Shown here piece by piece: positions 35,845-43,811 of a stretch of 64,000 nt of DNA. The position numbers were made by a program, and so were the translations under genes. This stretch comes from Anaerolineae bacterium (GTDB lineage: Bacteria > Chloroflexota > Anaerolineae > Aggregatilineales > Ch27), in NCBI GenBank assembly GCA_013178165.1, contig JABLXG010000023.1, positions 62,001 to 126,000 on the forward strand, given 5' to 3'. The notes under the pieces were generated by a model. The model was given only the letters and a program-made list of their open reading frames with translations. It made no database searches and had not been told where the DNA came from. How positions within the stretch are numbered: position 1 is the first letter of the stretch; each line of letters begins with the position of its first letter.

Positions 35845-38139
35845 ATGCGACCCTTGCGCCTTTTGATCGCTGGTCTGGTGTTCGCCGGGCTGAGCCTGCT
35901 GCTCATCAGCGGCATCCTGGCTGCCCAGGGCGGCGATGAAGCGACCTATATCGGCGGCAGCGAGTGCCGATCCTGTCACCGCGGCCTGAGCCGCGACTAC
36001 GCGGGCACGCTGCACGCCCGCGCCTTGCAGGATACCCGCACGGACAAAGCCGCCATCCTGGCCGATTTCGCGGCGGGCGAAGACGTGCGTACCGTGCTCC
36101 TCCCCAGCGAGGACGCGCCGCGCCCCTTTACCGCCGATGATATCGCCTATGCCGTGGGCGGCGGACGCTACCTGCAGCGCTACCTGTACGACGCCGGCGA
36201 TGGCCGCTACATTGTCCTGCCCGCTCAGTGGAACGTGGCGGCAGCCGCCTGGGAGCCTCTGGCGCTGGCCGAGGAGTGGCCCGCCCCGGCGTATGACTGG
36301 GGAGCCAGCTGCGCTTATTGCCACACCACCGCGCTGGACACGGCGAGCTATACCTGGCTGGAGGACGGCGTGCAATGTGAGGCCTGTCACGGGCCGGGCA
36401 GCGTCCATGTGTCCCTGGCTGACGCGGCGGGCGTTCGGCCTCGTTCTGATGAACTGGCGGCCATTCGTGGCGCGATCGTCAACACACCCGACCCGCAGAT
36501 CTGCGGCCAGTGCCACGCTGTCGGCAAGGCCCCCGACGGCCATCCCTACCCGGTCGGTTACCGGCCCGGCGAGCCGCTGGACGAGTCCTATACCATCAGC
36601 ACGCCGGGGGATGAGTCCGATCACTGGTGGCCCACCGGCCATGCCGCCGACGTGGGTATGCAGTTCAACGAGTGGTTCCATTCCGCTCATGCCCGCGCCC
36701 TGGAAACCGCCCGCAGCAGCAATTATGCCGATGATGCCTGCCTGGGCTGTCACAGTGGCGACTACCGCTATGTCGAGCGCGTGCGCGGCTGGTTCGCCGA
36801 GGGCAGCCTGGACGGGGAGCCACCGGAGGCGCTGACCCTGCAGACGGCGGCGCTGGGCGTCGTCTGCGGGACCTGCCACAACCCCCACGCCGAGGGCGCG
36901 CCGGACTTCTTCCTGGCCGAGGAGCCGGAAGCGCTGTGCGCCGGGTGCCACAGCAACACCGGCGAAAGCGTCACCCACCACCCGCAATTTGACCTCTACC
37001 AGGGCCTGCCGCTGGTGGCTGAGGTGCCCGGTATCCCCTCTGCGCATTTTAGTGCTGCGGAGGGGCCGGATTGCCTGTCCTGCCACATGGCCCGCCTGCC
37101 GGTCAAGGGCGGGGCGCTGGCCACGCACAGCCTGCTGGCCGTCCTGCCCGGCGCGCCGGAAGCGCTGGAAGCGGCGGCTGGTTGCACCACCTGCCATGAC
37201 GCCATCGGCACGGCACAGCTGGCGGACTTCATCAGCGATGTGCAGGCGGACTTTGCCGCCCGCCTTGAGGTAGCCCGCGCCGCCCTGAGGGCAGACGCGC
37301 CAGGCTGGGTGGAGGGTGCGCTGGATGCCGTCGAGAGCGACGGCAGCGGCGGCCTGCACAACTACTCCTACAGCCAGGCCCTGCTCAGCGCTGCTGAAGC
37401 CGCGCTGGGAATCGGGCCGCAGGCTCCCGCCGCCGCGGTGTACGAGGCTCCGCCCGCCTGGGTGGAACTGCCGCTGCTGGGTATGGTTGAAGGGCTGACC
37501 CTGCCCGGCCTGCTGGCTGGCGGGGCCGGGACGTTGATCCTGCTGATCGGCGGCGTGATTCTGCTGTTCGGTAAGGACTGGCGGCGGCTGGTGGGCATTC
37601 TGCTGATTGTAGCGGCGATCGCCCTGGCGACGGCCCCCTGGTGGGCGCTGGAACGTCCACGCGGGGTGGCCCGTGCCAGCGGCGACGACGGTTACTGCCT
37701 GATGTGTCATGCCGGGGAGCGCAGCTTGACGCTCGTTGACGGCAACACAATCAGCTTGAAGGTTGATCCAGCGGCGATGGACGCTTCTGTGCACGGGGTG
37801 GAAAGCAGCCGGGGGCAGCTGGGCTGCCTGGACTGCCACAGCGCGGCGGCCTTCCCCCACGGCCCGGCCCCGACCAGCCTGCGCGAGTACCGCCTGGCCG
37901 GGGTGCCGCTCTGCGCCGGCTGCCACCAGGATTCGCTGGGCCACTATGAGGAAGTGCGGGCCAAGAACATCGCCGTTGGTTGCGTGGATTGCCACGGCGC
38001 TCATGCCGTTGCCCCGGCGGAGACGCTTAGCCTGACTCCACCGCCCCGCCCGCCCGAGATCGCGCCCGGCGCGTCCGCGCTGGAGGTAACGCCAACTCTG
38101 CCGGGCGAACCGCCGGTAGTCCGCCAGCCGGGCGGGTAG
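35845..38139 (+). CDS. Thirteen-heme membrane c-type cytochrome
   Basis: A signal or anchor segment (LLIAGLVFAGLSLLLISGILAAQ) is followed by nine CxxCH sites (CRSCH, CAYCH, CEACH, CGQCH, CLGCH, CGTCH, CAGCH, CLSCH, CTTCH). Two membrane helices come next near residues 550-600 (TLPGLLAGGAGTLILLIGGVILLF and LVGILLIVAAIALATAPWW), then four more sites (CLMCH, CLDCH, CAGCH, CVDCH). The two heme blocks, with the helix pair between them, would lie on the same side. Cytochrome c554/NrfA-like fragments such as CEACHGPG are visible. Exact partner and acceptor unknown. The start has a GGGGGGAAG site like the first cytochrome. Confidence 0.9.
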   Translation: MRPLRLLIAGLVFAGLSLLLISGILAAQGGDEATYIGGSECRSCHRGLSRDYAGTLHARALQDTRTDKAAILADFAAGEDVRTVLLPSEDAPRPFTADDIAYAVGGGRYLQRYLYDAGDGRYIVLPAQWNVAAAAWEPLALAEEWPAPAYDWGASCAYCHTTALDTASYTWLEDGVQCEACHGPGSVHVSLADAAGVRPRSDELAAIRGAIVNTPDPQICGQCHAVGKAPDGHPYPVGYRPGEPLDESYTISTPGDESDHWWPTGHAADVGMQFNEWFHSAHARALETARSSNYADDACLGCHSGDYRYVERVRGWFAEGSLDGEPPEALTLQTAALGVVCGTCHNPHAEGAPDFFLAEEPEALCAGCHSNTGESVTHHPQFDLYQGLPLVAEVPGIPSAHFSAAEGPDCLSCHMARLPVKGGALATHSLLAVLPGAPEALEAAAGCTTCHDAIGTAQLADFISDVQADFAARLEVARAALRADAPGWVEGALDAVESDGSGGLHNYSYSQALLSAAEAALGIGPQAPAAAVYEAPPAWVELPLLGMVEGLTLPGLLAGGAGTLILLIGGVILLFGKDWRRLVGILLIVAAIALATAPWWALERPRGVARASGDDGYCLMCHAGERSLTLVDGNTISLKVDPAAMDASVHGVESSRGQLGCLDCHSAAAFPHGPAPTSLREYRLAGVPLCAGCHQDSLGHYEEVRAKNIAVGCVDCHGAHAVAPAETLSLTPPPRPPEIAPGASALEVTPTLPGEPPVVRQPGG

Positions 38140-38156
38140 CAAGGATACAGACCGAA

Positions 38157-38187
38157 ACAGGGGCGCTCCACGGCGGAGCGCCCCTGT
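38157..38187 (+). terminator. Strong hairpin between convergent genes
   Basis: ACAGGGGCGCTCC and GGAGCGCCCCTGT pair over 13 bp with a 5-base loop. It can end transcription of the cytochrome gene and of the minus-strand operon, though U-runs are weak on both sides. Confidence 0.6.
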
Positions 38188-38311
38188 AACAGCGGGATGG
38201 GCAACAGATTCGCGTTGTCGAGACGGCGGTACCCCTGGAAGTAAGGGCACCGCCGGCGTTATCTTCCTGCCCTCTGAAATGTAACCGATGTCTCCATTGC
38301 CCCACCGGGCG

Positions 38312-38878
38312 CTATGGGGAAGGCGCGGGCAGCCAGGCCTGCAGCGGCGCATCGCTCCAGACCTGCGCCTCAATATAGCGATCCGGGCCGTGCGCGCCGT
38401 CGGCGTTCCAGGCCTGCGGCAGGCCAAACATACGCACCAGCTCCGGCAGTTCCGCCAGTGTGTAGACCTGGCCGCGGTAGGGCCGGCCGTCATTGTAGCG
38501 CATGGCCGGGAAGGTGTCGCCGTAGGTGAAGCTGACGATGACCGGATCGAAGCGCGCCAGCGGCACGCGCAATTCCTGCCCATTGCCGTACCAGGATAGC
38601 AGCCAGGGGCACGCGCCCAGTATCAGGTAGTGCGGGCGCGCCAGCACGGGCATCCCGCCTTTGGCGATGAACAGCGCCCGCACACGCTCCTCCAGTTCCC
38701 GCCGGATAGTCAGGTAATCGGCGGCGCGGCGGCTGGCGAACGTCTCCCCGCGCTGGCGGATGGCCTCCAGCACGCATTCGGCTTCGGCCGGCGGCAGTGT
38801 GGACAGGCTGCGGAACGGCCCCTGCGCGGCCTCGTAGTAGTGGCTGAGGAAATCCGGCAGGGTACTGCTCTGGGTCAT
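38312..38878 (-). CDS. Conserved protein of unknown function
   Basis: The 188-residue soluble protein begins FLSHYYEAAQGPFRSLSTLPPAEAECVLEAIRQ and contains LFIAKGGMPVLARPHYLILGACPWL and VPLARFDPVIVSFTYGDTFPAM. I have no named family for it. It is the last gene of a three-gene minus-strand operon; its ATG overlaps the stop of the AlkD-like gene by ATGA, so translation is coupled. The neighbours suggest a minor role linked to damage or detoxification, but this is only context. Confidence 0.7.
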   Translation of the reverse strand: MTQSSTLPDFLSHYYEAAQGPFRSLSTLPPAEAECVLEAIRQRGETFASRRAADYLTIRRELEERVRALFIAKGGMPVLARPHYLILGACPWLLSWYGNGQELRVPLARFDPVIVSFTYGDTFPAMRYNDGRPYRGQVYTLAELPELVRMFGLPQAWNADGAHGPDRYIEAQVWSDAPLQAWLPAPSP

Positions 38879-39571
38879 TGGGCCATCGCCTCGTTATGCC
38901 ACTCAGGAGGCAGCTTTTCGATGGCGTAACGGAGCGCAGTGCGCGGCATCCGGTCTTTGCGAGCCAGCACAAAGGCCAAGACCTGCCCGGCGTTGCAGTT
39001 GCTCGCTTCTTTGAGCAGCCAGCCATACCCTTTTTGCACCATATCGTCCGGATCGGTCAGCAAAGCGTCAGCGATGCGGAAGGCTTCCTCAAGGAAGGTC
39101 CCGCGTCGCAGGCCGTAGAGCAGGATCACCGCTGCCGCCCGTCGCCGCCACCGGTTGGGCGACGCCGTCCAGGACAGGGTGCGCGGCTGAAGATCGGGAC
39201 AGCTATAGAGCAGGCAACCGAAGGCGTGGGTGCAAAAATCATCACAGCCGCCCCAGTCGGCCACGTAACGCTCCAGCCAGCCGTCAAAGCGCTCGAAGTC
39301 ATCCGGCAGGAGGTCGCGGCGACGACGGTAAGCCCAGTCAAAGGCGATCGTGCGTTCAGCGTCGTCGCCAGAATCAAGCAGGGCTTCGCACAGGGCGAAC
39401 AGCTCAGGGCGGGGCAACCGGGCCACTGCGCCGTAGTATTCCCTGGCGATGGCGCGAGTGATTGGCACGGCCAGCCAGCGCGATCCGTCGGGTGCCTGCC
39501 GGTAGTTAGCCGGGTCGCGGCGCGCGCGCCAGCGCGCCACGTGCCTGCTGAAGCGCTTCGGCGGCCATCAT
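38875..39571 (-). CDS. AlkD-like DNA alkylation repair protein, probable frameshift at N-terminus
   Basis: From GTG 39540 the 221-residue frame shows HEAT-like repeats of the DNA_alkylation family: REYYGAVARLPRPELFALCEALLDSGDDAERTIAFDWAYRRR, DWGGCDDFCTHAFG, and MVQKGYGWLLKEASNCNAGQVLAFVLARKDRMPRTALRYAIEKL. These glycosylases remove positively charged alkylated bases. The natural start seems to be ATG 39571/39568, which overlaps the TGA of the upstream gene (ATGATG), but that frame stops after 20 codons; one extra base in the GC-repeat near 39530 would explain it. The overlap at both ends marks a coupled operon. Confidence 0.8.
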
Positions 39572-40071
39572 GCCCCGCCCGCCCACTTGCGGATTTCCAA
39601 CGCGTGCTCCCGGTAATGCTCGAAGCCGTTGGCGGCGGCCTGTTGCCACAGCGGATACTCCCGCGTGAAGGCGTAGTAGCCGGGCGTGAACAGCGCCGCT
39701 TCCGGCAGCATCCTCAGCATGCTGTTGAACTCGTGGAAGGAACGCTCAAATTCCGCCAACACGTCGGTGTAGGAACGGTCGCGGTTGGCCTCGTAGTTGC
39801 TGGCGTTGAGCCGATCCAGATCATCCCAGGTGTAGCCTTCCGCCGGGCGATCAACCGGCTCCCCGGCCTCGGCCTGGCGCACCCAGGAAAGGAAGCGCTG
39901 CTCCCAGAAGACCACATGTGCCAGAATGTCTTTGGGCGACCACTGACCGATCACGCCCGGTTCCACCCGGCGGGAGTCGGTCAGGGCGTCAACCGTGCGG
40001 CGTAAAAACTCATGCTCGACACGGTTCAGCTCCAGTAACCGCTGCCTGTCCATCTGCGTATTGCTGATCAT
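39568..40071 (-). CDS. DinB/ClbS-DfsB-like four-helix bundle protein
   Basis: The 167-residue protein is helical with the ClbS/DfsB pattern: DRQRLLELNRVEHEFLRRTVDAL, then WSPKDILAHVVFWEQRFLSWV with the conserved W..KD..AH motif, and a final helix ending HYREHALEIRKW. The family belongs to the DinB-like superfamily; ClbS itself hydrolyses and sequesters a DNA-damaging toxin, but most members have no known substrate. It heads the minus-strand operon with an AlkD-like repair protein, which fits a damage-protection role. A good promoter lies at 40116-40144. Confidence 0.82.
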   Translation of the reverse strand: MISNTQMDRQRLLELNRVEHEFLRRTVDALTDSRRVEPGVIGQWSPKDILAHVVFWEQRFLSWVRQAEAGEPVDRPAEGYTWDDLDRLNASNYEANRDRSYTDVLAEFERSFHEFNSMLRMLPEAALFTPGYYAFTREYPLWQQAAANGFEHYREHALEIRKWAGGA

Positions 40072-40115
40072 GTTTCCCCTCTTTTAGAATGCCTGTTCTG
40101 GTCGTGACAGGGTGA

Positions 40116-40144
40116 ATTGTAGGCGCCGGACAACGCCGAGTCAA
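40116..40144 (-). promoter_or_regulatory. Strong promoter of the DinB-AlkD operon
   Basis: On the minus strand TTGACT (40144-40139), a 17-base spacer and TACAAT (40121-40116), 45 bases before the start codon. On the plus strand TACACT at 40194-40199 may serve the SH3b gene. Confidence 0.7.
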
Positions 40145-40243
40145 GGCGGGTGAGACCGGAGGGGGCGTTCGTGCCCGAAAAAGCGGCCTGTGCTACACTG
40201 TGGACAGCATGACCGCCGGAGCAGCCTTTTGAGGGAGCGAAGC

Positions 40244-42115
40244 ATGTTCAAACGGGCGCTGATACTTGCCATGCTGGCTATGATCGCCGCCGCGCTGGTC
40301 ATCCCTGCCCTGCCGCCGCCCGCCATCCAGGCGCAGGGGGCGGTGACGGTCACGCCCAACCGGCCGTACATCAATGTCCGCCTGTGGCCGGCCATCGGGG
40401 CCACCGTGATCGGCAGCATGGCCCCCGGCGATGTGATGACCGCCACCGGACGCACGGTCGATGGTGACTGGGTACGCATCGACTTCCGCGGGCAGGAAGG
40501 CTGGGTGGCCCTGCTGGTCGTGGACGTGACCGGCGATGTGAATACGCTGCCCCTGGCCGACCCGCGCAGCATCCCCTATAACAGCAGCATTGTCCCCTAC
40601 GCTGGCGGCGGCAGCGCCGAAGGGCCGCTTTATGGGCGGCTGGAGGTTTCCGGGGCGCGGATGCGGGCCGGCCCCAGCCTGGCTTACCCGGTTATGCAGA
40701 ACCTGCCGCGCTATGCCGAATTCCCGATCACTGGCCGGGTGGCCAGCAATGACTGGCTGCAAATCTCCTGGCAGGGTCTGATCGGCTGGATCAGCATCGA
40801 AGCGGTCACGCTCTACAGCGACAGCGGCGCGACGATCGACGCTGTGCCGATTGTGCCCCCGGCGGCGGTAACCGGCGTGCGGCTCTCCGACGCCAGCGCC
40901 CGCGACCGCTACCTGCTGGTGGACGAAATCCGGCGTACGATGGATCGCGCCGGGGCCACTGCCGATGTGATTGATGGCGCCTGGGCGGCGCTGACGGAAG
41001 GCCGCTGGCCGGCGGCCTGTTCCGCGCCCCCGCTGGTGGAGGAATACTTCCTCCATGCGGTCGGGCGCAACGATAACCCCGACCTGGTGCAGGCCGTGCT
41101 GCGCCTCAACCAGGGCATCGCCGACATCAACTTCAGCGTGCAGAGCTACCTGGACGCCTGCATCAACGGCCAGGCCAGCCTGACCGCCGCGATCATCGAC
41201 GTCGGGCGGGCGGCGATCGTCCGCGCCCGCGAGGCCATCGCCGATGCCGAGTTCCGTATCACCAGCAGCAAGGCTGTGCAGGTGCTGGCGCTCAACGCCC
41301 ATATCAACTACGCTCAGGATCAGTTCGAGCGCATTGAGGCGATCTGGCTGGACGTGCGGCTGGGCGTGGTCGGCGCGCCGCCCTGCGCCAACCTGCCGCA
41401 ACAGCCGCCGGATTACGGCCTGACTGAATGGGAACGGACAACTTACCCGGACCTGATTCCCGCCGTTGACCGCCTGAACCAGGGCCTGGCCGTGCTGCGG
41501 CAGGCGATCGGCCTGTGGAAGGACGTCTGCGACCAGTATAACAGCGTCCGCGGCTACACCATGCCGCCGGAAGTCGGGGCACAGGGCTACAACCTGATGC
41601 AGGAAGCGCGCACGATCCTCACTGACGTGCGCACCACTTACCTGACCGCGCTCTACAGCGCGCCGGATTTCATCATCCCTGCGCCAACCAACACCCCTGA
41701 TCCAACCATCCAGGCCATCCTGCACGCGCCCTACACGCCCACGCCGGAGCCGACAGCCACGCCGGGCTACAGCTTCAGCGCTGGCGGCAGCCTGACGCGC
41801 AGCACCATCCACCCCGGCTGCACCTGGTTCGGGATTGCCGGGCAGGTCTTCAACAGCGACGGCAGCCCGCGCCCGGCCACGCTGGTGCGCGTCTATGGGC
41901 CGGGGCTGGATCGCTACGTCCTCAGTGGCAGCGATCCGCGCTACGGCGCCGCCGGGTTTGAGGTGCCGGTGCGCCCGGATGCGGCACAGCTCAACACGTG
42001 GTACGCGCGGATTGTGGACGGCTACGGCAACCCGCTCTCGCCAGAAGTGCCGATCACGTTCAGTGGCGGCTGCGAGATGAACGTGGCCCTGCTGACATTT
42101 GCGCAGTATCGGTGA
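40244..42115 (+). CDS. Secreted protein with two SH3b domains
   Basis: A signal peptide (ALILAMLAMIAAALVIPALPPPAIQAQ) starts at ATG 40244 after GAGGGAG. Two bacterial SH3 domains follow near residues 30-98 (NRPYINVRLWPAIGATVIGSM.., GDWVRIDFRGQEGWV) and 130-192 (RMRAGPSLAYPVMQNLPRYAEF.., DWLQISWQGLIGWI). The middle is helical with two Cys-rich copies of a motif like CINGQASLTAA/CDQYNSVRG. A Pro/Thr linker leads to a C-terminal beta domain (CTWFGIAGQVFNSDGSPRP). SH3b domains usually bind cell wall. It is paralogous to the next gene, 16 bases away. Confidence 0.83.
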   Translation: MFKRALILAMLAMIAAALVIPALPPPAIQAQGAVTVTPNRPYINVRLWPAIGATVIGSMAPGDVMTATGRTVDGDWVRIDFRGQEGWVALLVVDVTGDVNTLPLADPRSIPYNSSIVPYAGGGSAEGPLYGRLEVSGARMRAGPSLAYPVMQNLPRYAEFPITGRVASNDWLQISWQGLIGWISIEAVTLYSDSGATIDAVPIVPPAAVTGVRLSDASARDRYLLVDEIRRTMDRAGATADVIDGAWAALTEGRWPAACSAPPLVEEYFLHAVGRNDNPDLVQAVLRLNQGIADINFSVQSYLDACINGQASLTAAIIDVGRAAIVRAREAIADAEFRITSSKAVQVLALNAHINYAQDQFERIEAIWLDVRLGVVGAPPCANLPQQPPDYGLTEWERTTYPDLIPAVDRLNQGLAVLRQAIGLWKDVCDQYNSVRGYTMPPEVGAQGYNLMQEARTILTDVRTTYLTALYSAPDFIIPAPTNTPDPTIQAILHAPYTPTPEPTATPGYSFSAGGSLTRSTIHPGCTWFGIAGQVFNSDGSPRPATLVRVYGPGLDRYVLSGSDPRYGAAGFEVPVRPDAAQLNTWYARIVDGYGNPLSPEVPITFSGGCEMNVALLTFAQYR

Positions 42116-42131
42116 GGCCAGGAAAACTGCC

Positions 42132-43652
42132 ATGCGTAAAGAGATGTTCCCCCCTCGACTGATCCTCCCGGCCCTGCTGGCCCTCCTGCTGGCGGGGGCG
42201 ATCCTCATCCCGGCGCTGAGCGGGCGTGCCCAGGATTTCGGCGTGACTGTCACCCCCGACCGCGACCGGATCAACGTCCGCATCGCCCCGGCCCTCGGCC
42301 ATGAGGTGATCGGCGTGCTGGAGCGCGGGCAGGTGGTCAACGCCACCGGGCGCAGCGGCAACGGCCGCTGGTACCGCATCGACTTCTTCGGGCAGGAAGG
42401 CTGGGTGGAGCGCACCGTGGTGATCGTCACGGGCGATGTCAGCGTCCTGCCGCTGGGCGACCCGCCGATCGCCCCCTTTGACCTGGGCGACGGCCCGCGC
42501 GCCGGTCCGAGCAATGCCGCCGGCAACGCCACCATCCGCCTGCCGGAAAGCGGCATCCGTCTGCGGGCCGGCCCCAGCGAAGCCTACTTCATGATCACCA
42601 ATGTGCCGCGCTATGAGATGCTGGCTGTGACCGGTCGCTCGCCCACCGGCGGCTGGCTGCAGGTCAACTTCCGGGGCACGCTGGGCTGGATCGCCAACCT
42701 GGGGCCGAAATTCATCGAATGGTGGAATGGCAGCCTGGAGAGCGTGCCGGTGTGGGGCGTGGTGGCCGATGGCCCGCCTGTCAACCAGCCGGAGACCGGC
42801 CCCTCCGCTACCCGCGACGCGCTGATGACGGCCATGCTGCTGCACATCGACATCAGCACCCGGAACCTCGACCTGATCACCGGCGTCTGGAACACCATCG
42901 CGCTGACCGGCCAGCAGTCCTGTATCCTCAATATCGCCCGCCCGCAGCCTTACATCCCCCGCGAGGGCGACCTGATGGAATACCCGGAGCTGGTCCCCCT
43001 GGTGGCCACGCTCAACGAAGGGCTGGAAGAGACCGGGCGGGCCATCGATCTGTGGCATGAGTGGTGCCGCCTGCGCCAGCTGGATTACCCCGGCGCGCAA
43101 TCGCTGCTCCAGACGGCGCTGCCAACGCTACAGAACGCCCGGCGCGGCTTTGAAGAGGCGCGGGCGCAAATCCTGGCCCTGGGCCTGCTGCCCACGCCAA
43201 CCCCGCTCCCGCCGGAGATCACGCCTGCCGCGCCCGGCGCGACGGTCACGCCGGAATTCCCCCTGCTGCCGGACCTGATGGCCTTTGGCCTGGAAGGCAA
43301 CCGGGTAGTCTTTGTCCCGCAGTTTACCCATCCGGAGCTGGGTTGCGGCTGGCAGGGGCTGGGCGGGCAGGTCGTCGGTATGAGCGGTGAACCGTTGATC
43401 GGCTTCACGGTGCGCCTGGAAGGGGTGACCGATCCTTCTGTGCGGCTGGAGACGGTGACCGGCACGGCGACGGCTTACGGGCCTTCCGGCTGGGAGATCA
43501 AGGTAGCTGATGGCCCCAATAGCCATGTCTTCCGCGTGACGATCTTCCAGGGGGCACGGCGCGTTTCCGATCCGAAGCTGGTGGCCTTCCCTAACGATTG
43601 CCAGCGCAACCTGGGGATCATGAACTTCGTGCAATTGACGCCGCTACGTTAG
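42132..43652 (+). CDS. Secreted SH3b-domain protein, paralog of the preceding gene
   Basis: The 506-residue protein has a signal peptide (LPALLALLLAGAILIPALSGRAQ), two SH3b domains (DRINVRIAPALGHEVIGVLERGQ.., WYRIDFFGQEGWV; and GIRLRAGPSEAYFMITNVPRYEM.., WLQVNFRGTLGWI), a helical region and a C-terminal beta domain (LGCGWQGLGGQVVGMSGEPLIGFTV). The order matches its neighbour, so a tandem duplication is likely, with strong divergence in the helical part. Role probably at the cell envelope. A terminator-like hairpin follows. Confidence 0.83.
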   Translation: MRKEMFPPRLILPALLALLLAGAILIPALSGRAQDFGVTVTPDRDRINVRIAPALGHEVIGVLERGQVVNATGRSGNGRWYRIDFFGQEGWVERTVVIVTGDVSVLPLGDPPIAPFDLGDGPRAGPSNAAGNATIRLPESGIRLRAGPSEAYFMITNVPRYEMLAVTGRSPTGGWLQVNFRGTLGWIANLGPKFIEWWNGSLESVPVWGVVADGPPVNQPETGPSATRDALMTAMLLHIDISTRNLDLITGVWNTIALTGQQSCILNIARPQPYIPREGDLMEYPELVPLVATLNEGLEETGRAIDLWHEWCRLRQLDYPGAQSLLQTALPTLQNARRGFEEARAQILALGLLPTPTPLPPEITPAAPGATVTPEFPLLPDLMAFGLEGNRVVFVPQFTHPELGCGWQGLGGQVVGMSGEPLIGFTVRLEGVTDPSVRLETVTGTATAYGPSGWEIKVADGPNSHVFRVTIFQGARRVSDPKLVAFPNDCQRNLGIMNFVQLTPLR

Positions 43653-43737
43653 GCGGGCGGAGCCAGGAGCCGGGGATGGCTTGCGGGAAGCGCCCCGACT
43701 CCGTATCATAGCCTCGCCCGATAGCCGAGCTTGATCG

Positions 43738-43776
43738 GCGCCCGGCCCGGCGCGTGTGGGGGCCGGGCGCTGTTTG
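43738..43776 (+). terminator. Probable terminator after the SH3b pair
   Basis: GCGCCCGGCC and GGCCGGGCGC pair perfectly over 10 bp with a 13-base loop, followed by TGTTTG. Confidence 0.55.
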
Positions 43777-43811
43777 CCCCGGCGGAATGATCCGCCCCCA
43801 AGGAGAAGAGC

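Noticed and set aside
35839-38583. Long minus-strand frame of 914 codons opposite the thirteen-heme cytochrome
   Set aside because: It is a GC-driven antisense shadow; the plus frame has 13 CxxCH sites and a signal segment, the minus frame has no recognisable domain.
40193-42556. Minus-strand frame of 787 codons opposite the first SH3b gene
   Set aside because: The plus frame has a signal peptide and two SH3b domains; the minus one shows nothing.
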